Source: Heterohyrax brucei (taxonomy: Eukaryota; Chordata; Mammalia; Hyracoidea; Procaviidae). Taken from it: DNA of 64,000 bases. The translations under genes were made by a program, and so were the position numbers. Each line of letters begins with the position of its first letter. Positions within the stretch are counted from its first letter, which is position 1. Below, one piece after another: positions 57,884 through 64,000 of this stretch. Below the pieces are notes generated by a model, which searched no databases, was not told the DNA's origin, and saw nothing but the letters and a program-made list of their open reading frames with translations. Where the stretch lies: the NCBI GenBank assembly GCA_028571685.1, contig CM053143.1, forward strand, positions 158,714,329 to 158,778,328. The letters run 5' to 3'.

Positions 57884-58036
57884 CAAACCAAACTCACTAC
57901 TGTCAAACTGATTTCAATTCATAGTGACCCTTTCAAAGTAGATCCCTGATAGGATTTCCAAGGAGTGGCTGGTGAATTCAAATTATAGACTGTATTTGGC
58001 AGCCGTAGGACTTAACAATTGTGCCACCAGGACTCT
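57884..58036 (-). repeat. tRNA-related SINE
   Basis: Reversed: 'aaatcaaaccaaactcactactgtcaaactgat', 'tgataggatttccaaggagtggctggtgaattcaaatta', 'cttaacaattgtgccaccagg'. Confidence 0.8.
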
Positions 58037-59224
58037 GTTGAATATTATGGGTTGAAAAGTCATTTAATTTTAATAATATGATTACAGAATCTACTATTAT
58101 CAAGCACTGATTTTCTTTTAACTTTTGTCACCCAGTGGCACTGTGTTAATTCTAGCTGATAGCACAGAAGCCTATTTTTAGAGAGGCTAACGTTGCCTTG
58201 GCAGTGGACATCTATAGTAGGAATGAGGAATGGCTGTTGCCACCCATAAAACTGCTTGATGCTGGTCATGAGGCAGTGAATTAAAATGGTAGTGTAAGCC
58301 TTGAGGGCAATGTTGTAGACATCAATCTTAAAGTATGTTCTATTGTAATAAATATTGACTGCATCATAGATTGGTCTCTCCACTTATAAGTTTGGAACTC
58401 TAGTCCCCTTAGTCTTTATGTCGTTTCTTGATTTAAGAAAAGAATTCATGGAGGAACATTAAGTTTTTCACATCACTGATGTACTCACACTTTCTACACA
58501 ACTGCAGATGAATTTACCCAATGATGGCAGCTGTCGTCTAATCTAATCTCTCATGTCATACTTTAGTGTCACCTATATTCATCTAACTTGACATATCAGT
58601 AACCACCTGGAAACATAACAATAGTAAGAAAAATCTATTTCAAACTGTAAATGGGGGATATAGATGTAAGGACTGATGAATGAATTTGTAAGTTATTTCA
58701 TCGAAGAATACCTCGCCTTATAGATTAATAACTATAGCTCTGCTTGTAAGGCCGGATTACTAAAAATGAATTGTGCTTTAGTGTCTGGGAACAACTAATA
58801 TGTTCATTGATTGGTAGGAAATTTTGGAAGAGTAAAACAAAGGCAATAAAAATGACAAGAAAATAAGTAAAGACAAGGAGCATAGGTGAGAAGTGTCCCT
58901 AGTAAAACTAAAGCAAATGTGATTATTAAGAAATTTATCAGGCTAACAAAATAAATATTTGAGAAAACTAATCCATATTCCGTGGTGATAATTATAAATA
59001 TAGTTCTACAGAGCTCTGGTATGGCATGCCAAAAATATATATCGAGTAGGCTGTTTATCAATTTCTAGGGTGCCCTCAGTAAGTAATTCATTGTTTTACC
59101 GCTGTGGGAGATTTATGGCATTCTGCCTATGTGTTCTGTATTGATCTTTCCACACATTACCTTATCTACACTGGAACATCTGATTTTTTTCTATATTCGT
59201 ATTTCATACATTGTATGTTTGTAT
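58037..59224. other. Unique AT-rich DNA
   Basis: Open frames at 58060-58383 and 58804-59061 (-) show no recognisable domain or conservation signal, and I do not call them genes. Confidence 0.45.
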
Positions 59225-59635
59225 TATTAATATGTTTTTGCAACCATTTCTCCTCATTCTGAGTCATGTTACCTCTGCAGCTGAAGGTCCTGGAAACCTG
59301 ACACCATCCACATTGTTAACAGTGACTCTGTGGGGAGGAGGCAGTTCACTCCCATCATCTTCTGAGTGCCTTCCAGTATGAGGGGCTCATATTCTCACAC
59401 TGTGTCAAACAGTGATCTGCTGTTTTTCAAAATACTTTCAATGGCCAATTTTTTTCATAAGTAGTCCATTATGTCCTTATTTTTAGTCTACTTTATAAAT
59501 TCAGCTGAAACCTGTCCCTTTGGGTGAACTTGCTGATATTTAAAATACCAGTGGCATAGCTTCCAACATCACAGCAACAGGCAAACTACCACCGTACAGC
59601 AGACTTTCAGACACATGGTGAAGTAGTATGGTAGT
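59225..59635 (-). mobile_element. RTE LINE 5' end segment
   Basis: Reversed 5' UTR and leader region: 'gagtcatgttacctctgcagctgaaggtcctgg', 'catcatcttctgagtgccttcc', 'gaggggctcatattc', 'cagctgaaacctgtccctttgggtga', 'gtggcatagcttccaacatcacagcaacaggca'. It ends near 'cagacacatgg', close to the element's 5' terminus as I remember it. Confidence 0.7.
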
Positions 59636-59639
59636 GATT

Positions 59640-60935
59640 ATGAAATTACATCACTTGTGTAACAGACAAGTAAAATTTTGCTGATGTCCGTTTAAAATGG
59701 ACTTGCAACAGTATATTGATAGGGAACTGCCAGAAATTCAAACTGAATGCAGAAGATGATGTGGAACCAGGAATATCGTTACTGACATCAAATGGATTTT
59801 CTCTGAAAGCAGAGAAAATCAGAAAGATGTTTACCTGTGTTTCACTGACTATGCAAAGGCATTTGACTGTGAGCGATAACAAATTACAGATAACTATTGC
59901 CAAGAATGGAAACTCCAGAACAGTTAACTGTGCCTGTAAGTAATCTATACATGCATCAAGAGGCAGTGCTGAGAATGGAATAAGGGGATGCTGTGTGGTT
60001 TAATGTCAGGAAACATGTAGGTTAAGGTAGTATCCTTTCAGCATACCATTTCAGTCTGTTATACTGAACAATCAATCAGAGAAGCTGTACTGTGTGAAGG
60101 AGACATCAGAATTGGAGGAAGACTCATTAACGACCTACATTGTACAGATGACACAGCCTTGGTTACTGAAAGTGAAGACGATATAAAACATTTACTGAAG
60201 AAGATCAAAGACCAACCTTCAGTATGGATTACATATCGATATACATATCAATATGAAGACAACAGAAGTCCTCACAACTGAAGCATTAAGCAACATTATG
60301 ATAAATTAAAACAGGATTGAGGTTGTCAAGAATGTCTTTTTATTTGGTTTCACAATCAACGCCCATGAAAGAAGCAGTCCAGAAATCAAGACACATTTCA
60401 TTGAAAAAATCTGCTGCAAAATACTTCTTTACAGTGTTGGGAAGTAAAGACGCCACCTTGAAGGCCAAGGTGCAATTGACCCAAGCCATATTATTTTCAA
60501 CTGCATCATATGCATGAAGAAAGTGGACAGTGAATATGGAAAATGGAAGAAGAAATGTTGCCTTTGAATTATGATATTGGAGAAGAACATTGAATATAAC
60601 ATGGACTGCCAAAAGAACAAACAGATTTGTTCTGGAAGAAGTACAACCTAAGTACTCCTTGGAAGCACGGATGATGAGACTGCATCTTACATACTTTGGA
60701 CATGCTGTCAGGAGGGAAAAACTCTTGGAGAAGGGAGTCATGCTCGTTGAAGTTGAGAGACAGTGAGAAAGAGGAAGAAACTCAAGGAGGTGGGTTGACA
60801 CAGTGGCTGTAACAATGGGATTCAGCATAAAAACAATTGTGAGAACATGGGACAGGAGCAGGCTGTTTCATTCTGTCGTACACAGGGTGCTATGAGCCAG
60901 AACCTACTAGATGACACTTAACCATAGAAACAGCA
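59640..60935 (+). mobile_element. RTE/BovB-clade LINE, RT to 3' end
   Basis: Sense-strand RT: 'cagtatattgatagggaactgccagaaattcaaactgaatgcag', 'gttgactatgcaaaggcatttgactgtg'-type palm text (about 59850), the catalytic box CTDDTALVTES (about 60140, for YADD), 'gtccagaaatcaagacac', 'acatggactgccaaaagaacaaacag', 'acatactttggacatgctgtcaggaggg', and the end 'gggtgctatgagccagaacc..gatgacacttaac'. 5'-truncated. The first catalytic Tyr-Ala pair is changed and frames are broken, so it is inactive. Confidence 0.85.
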
Positions 60936-60939
60936 TTAC

Positions 60940-61345
60940 ATTTGTCGTGATTTTCAGTTTTTCTAGATTGGTGCTGTATACATTCCACATTCCAATTGCT
61001 AACTTACATCTGTAGTTGTTTCGTCTCATCCTGAGATGTGCAATGAGCTTACAAGCTTCACTCATCCACGTCATTAAGACTGGTTGTACTTTTTGCAGGC
61101 AGTTCTTCCCTAGTCATCTTTTGAGTACCTTCCAACCTCAGGAGCTCATCTCCTAGTAGATAGTGTTCTTCGGCTTTACGTAACACTTTCACCAGCTAAC
61201 TTTTTTTCAGTCTGTGTTAATCTGGAAGCTCCGCTGAAATCCATCTACAGTGGGTGATCCTGCTATTATTTCATCACCAGAAGCATAGCTTCCAGCATCA
61301 AAGCAACAGGCATGCTCTGGAAGTAGGAAAAAAAGGACAGGCAGT
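60940..61345 (-). mobile_element. RTE LINE 5' end segment
   Basis: Reversed: 'tacattccacattccaattgctaacttacatctgtagttgtttcgtctcatcctgag', 'ccacgtcattaagactgg', 'gcagttcttccctagtcatcttttgagtaccttcc', 'gaagcatagcttccagcatcaaagcaacaggca'. It overlaps in content with 59225-59635, so it is a second copy of the same end. Confidence 0.7.
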
Positions 61346-61754
61346 GGGTAGCTGAATTAGATCTCTGTCTTCCCAAAGTAGTAATAGTATAAAAATAAGA
61401 TTTACCTGTTTAGTTACGTGATCATTTGGTTTTATGAAAAATATAAAATAAACATACTGGAAAAAAACTTTTAAAAAGAATTGTGGAAAACAACCATTTT
61501 TCTTTTTGATTTTGACATATGTTTGAAAGCCAATTCATAAGCTCCATTTACAAATTGTTATAAAAAAAGTAAGTAATTTCCTTCTAACAACAAGATTTGG
61601 TTCATTTTTACATCTAAGGAAAACTAAAGACGTATCATTTTTCCTTTTTTGTGTTGACATCAGGGAAGTCAGAATTAAAGTTTAGGGTCAGTTGACATTA
61701 AAAGCTTTAGATTTTTCTCATTTTTAAGCATATCCTTACACTTTGTCATATTTT
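61346..61754. other. Unique AT-rich DNA
   Basis: Nothing recognised. Confidence 0.5.
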
Positions 61755-61818
61755 ATAAACCTGGCCCCAAGGATCGCCATGAGTCGGATCCGACTAGATG
61801 GCACTTGGCTTGGCATGA
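61755..61818 (+). repeat. SINE 3' tail with palindrome
   Basis: 'ggatcgccatgagtcggatccgactagatggcacttggcttggcat'. The core 'gagtcggatccgactag' is almost a perfect palindrome. Same tail subtype as 1520-1556. Confidence 0.65.
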
Positions 61819-61971
61819 CATATTAAATTTATTATTTTTGTAATTGTTTTTGAAATAAAAATAACATATATACTTATCTGATAGTGAAATAAAGAAAACA
61901 CAGGATCTGTAATAATATTGTCAGGTATAGCTATGGCTATACTGAAATACAACATGATGGCTAATTAACTG

Positions 61972-62132
61972 CCCCCTGGTGGCGTAGTGGTTAAGTCCTA
62001 TCTCTGCTAACCAAAAGGTTGGCAGTTCAATTCCACAAGTTGCTCCTCAGAAACTCCATGGGACGGTTCTACTCTGTCCTGTGGGATTACTATGTGTCAG
62101 AATTCATTCAACAGCATATATATATATATTTT
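61972..62132 (+). repeat. tRNA-related SINE, full length
   Basis: Head 'ccctggtggcgtagtggttaag', 'ctaaccaaaaggttggcagttcaattccaca', body 'gctcctcagaaactccatgggacggttctactctgtcctg', tail 'ttactatgtgtcagaattc', then (TA)n and a T run. Confidence 0.85.
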
Positions 62133-62349
62133 TTTGGTTTGTTTTACTATCTGTATCAAATTGTAGGCTATAAAAAAATAGTGTGTATGCATTTGTTTGT
62201 TTTTAGTTATCACATTTTTTTATTTGTAGGACAAATTTTGTGAAACTCAATCATATGGAACAAAGGAAACAATACTTGAAAAATGGATTTGGTAAAAAGT
62301 ATGCCAAGGTATTTTTTCAATATTGTAATTGGGCTATACTTCAGGGTGT

Positions 62350-64000
62350 ATTATTTTTTAGTGTTTCATTGTGTTTTAAGTGAAAATTTGCAATCCAATT
62401 TGTCATATAAAAGCTTGCACACAGGCTGCTCCGGAAGTCTAGCTGCTCTCCCACCTGTGACAGCACACTCCGCCTTTCCACCGTCTATTTCCCGGTCCAC
62501 TCAACTACCTTCTATCGCCCTCGGCCCTCTCATCGCACCTCAGGACGCGAGCTGCCCAGATTGCCTCACGTATTTACTCAAAAAAAAAGGAACACACTCT
62601 TCACTAGTATCACTTTATGTTTTATAGTCTAGTTTAATCTCTCTCTGAAGTTTGGCTTCACAAATGATTTCTGGAAATCACGTTTACTGAGGGCTCTTCA
62701 GTTTGTGGGACCAGCAAGTTTGGTCTTTTTAATAGAAATTTATTTCCACACAACAATTTTTCTCCAGCTACATCAGGGACTCTATGTTTTGTTACTTTTC
62801 AGGGAAATCACTCACTGGTGGTTGACAGCAAATTTCTAGTTCTGTTCTATGCTGATATAGCCTCTGGATTATTTGCTTTTTTCTGTCTCTTGAGCTCATG
62901 TTTTCCTTATGTCTTTGATGTCTTTTGTTTTCCTGTGCTCCAGATGAGTCAGGACTGATGCTACTTAGATAGCTGTTTGATAGCTTTTAAGGCCTCAGAC
63001 ACCACTCACCAAAATGGGATGAAGGACAATTTTGTAAAATAAAAAAATTGTTCTGACAATTGATCTAGATGTACCCTGAAACCATGTCCTCAGACTCCTT
63101 CCTACCCTGATACTCTGTCCTTCGTAGTGTTGGCTTGTATTTAGGAAACCTCTTGGATTTTGGTTTAATCCAGTTGTGCTGACCCGCCTTCTACTGCAGG
63201 CTGTCTCTCCCCTCACCTAATGCAATTTCTACCTAATCAGTGGATATGGCTCTTCCTCTCTGCTCATCTTTGTAACCACCGAAGATTTTTACTCTAGTCT
63301 GAGGCCTTTTCTTGAGTCCTTATAATACAATATATGTCCTTGCACAACTGACTAATTTCACTCAGCATAATGTCCTCCAGATTCCTCTGTGTTATGAGAT
63401 GATTCCTAAGATCATCATTGTTCTTTATCATTGCATAATGTGAAACTGTATGAGTACAACATATTTTAACCAGCTATTGATGGGGACCTAAGTTGATTCC
63501 ATCTTTTTGTTATTGTAGTCAGTGCTACAATAAAGATTGATATGAATGTATCTATTCATGTGACAACACTTATTTCTCTAGGACATTCTCCAAGAAAAGA
63601 GATTACTGGATCCTATGGTATATTTACTTCTAATTTTTTTAAGAAAACATCAAATCTATTTCTAAAGTGGTTGTATCATTTTACATCCCCACCAAGAGTT
63701 AGAAGTGTTGAAGTCTCTCCATAGACTCTCTGACATTTACTTTGTTTGTTTGTTTTTTGGATTAATGCCATCCTTGTTGGAGTGAGACACTGTATCATTG
63801 TTGTTTTTACTTGGATTTCTCTAGTGGCTAATTGTCATGAGCATTTCTTCATAGATCTGTTAGCTGTCTGGATGTTTTCTTTGGTCAGGTGCCTGTTCAT
63901 GTCACTTACTCATGTTTCAATTGAGTTATTTGTTTTTTTGTTGCTGAAGTTTTTCAGTAGCTTGTAGATTATGGAGATTAGAAGATGACTGAATTTGTCC
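62350..64000 (-). mobile_element. L1 LINE of a second 3' UTR lineage, running off the window
   Basis: Minus-strand L1: 3' end near 62350 ('ttttaagtgaaaatttgc'), the GC-rich 3' UTR start (62410-62560: 'ctgctctcccacctgtgacagcacac'), later 3' UTR ('taaggcctcagacaccactcacc', 'actaatttcactcagcataatgtcctcc'), and the C-terminal ORF2 end from about 63480. Its 3' end differs from the lineage at 19.7, 30 and 43.6 kb ('gactgagtgaaaatgtac'). 62410-62580 keeps many CpGs. The rest of the element lies beyond 64000. Confidence 0.8.

Noticed and set aside
58060-58383. 107-codon minus-strand frame
   Set aside because: No recognisable motif, no neighbouring exon signals, and AT-rich non-coding composition.
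62410-62580. CpG-rich stretch as an exon or small processed pseudogene
   Set aside because: It matches the start of an elephant-type L1 3' UTR on the minus strand, in register with the L1 text that follows to 64000.

Overview
The window is non-coding mammalian DNA, almost entirely interspersed repeats in AT-rich unique sequence. I found no host protein gene, no RNA gene and no exon with splice sites. The lineage looks afrotherian and most likely proboscidean (elephant). This rests on tRNA-related SINEs of the type I know from elephants and relatives, an RTE/BovB-clade LINE matching the elephant RTE I recall, and two L1 3' UTR types of elephant character. The species call comes from memory of repeat families, not from a search.

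Layout. 1-8.7 kb: old MLT1/MaLR LTR pieces, a mariner-derived foldback element, SINEs and a putative unassigned LTR in unique DNA. 8.7-12.6 kb: plus-strand L1 with both ends and target duplications but a large internal deletion. 12.6-18.5 kb: unique DNA with many SINEs (one nested pair), an RTE 3' half and a decayed stretch resembling a hAT transposase C-terminus. 18.5-28.7 kb: RTE copies, a short L1 with a 5' inversion, and a 7.2 kb minus-strand L1 that landed inside an RTE. 30.0-37.3 kb: a younger full-length minus-strand L1 with a perfect 17-bp target duplication and a 402-codon reverse transcriptase frame, though it has stops and frameshifts. 37.3-43.6 kb: MaLR LTR elements, an RTE-in-RTE nest and repeat-poor DNA. 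43.6-49.5 kb: a 5'-truncated L1, then an L1 that keeps its 5' end but lacks its 3' end, inserted in an RTE, then an RTE endonuclease segment. 49.5-64 kb: unique DNA, SINEs, an ancient L1 interrupted by a second mariner-derived element, several RTE pieces, and the 3' end of an L1 of a second lineage running off the window.

How the parts work together: the L1s are the autonomous machinery. The RTE 3' end resembles the SINE 3' end, which suggests RTE-driven SINE mobilisation, as with BovB and Bov-tA. The nested insertions give a relative age order. I found no new biological system. The most notable items are the paired mariner-derived foldback elements, the 3'-truncated L1 flanked by an apparent target duplication, and the L1 with a 5' UTR-to-reverse-transcriptase junction.
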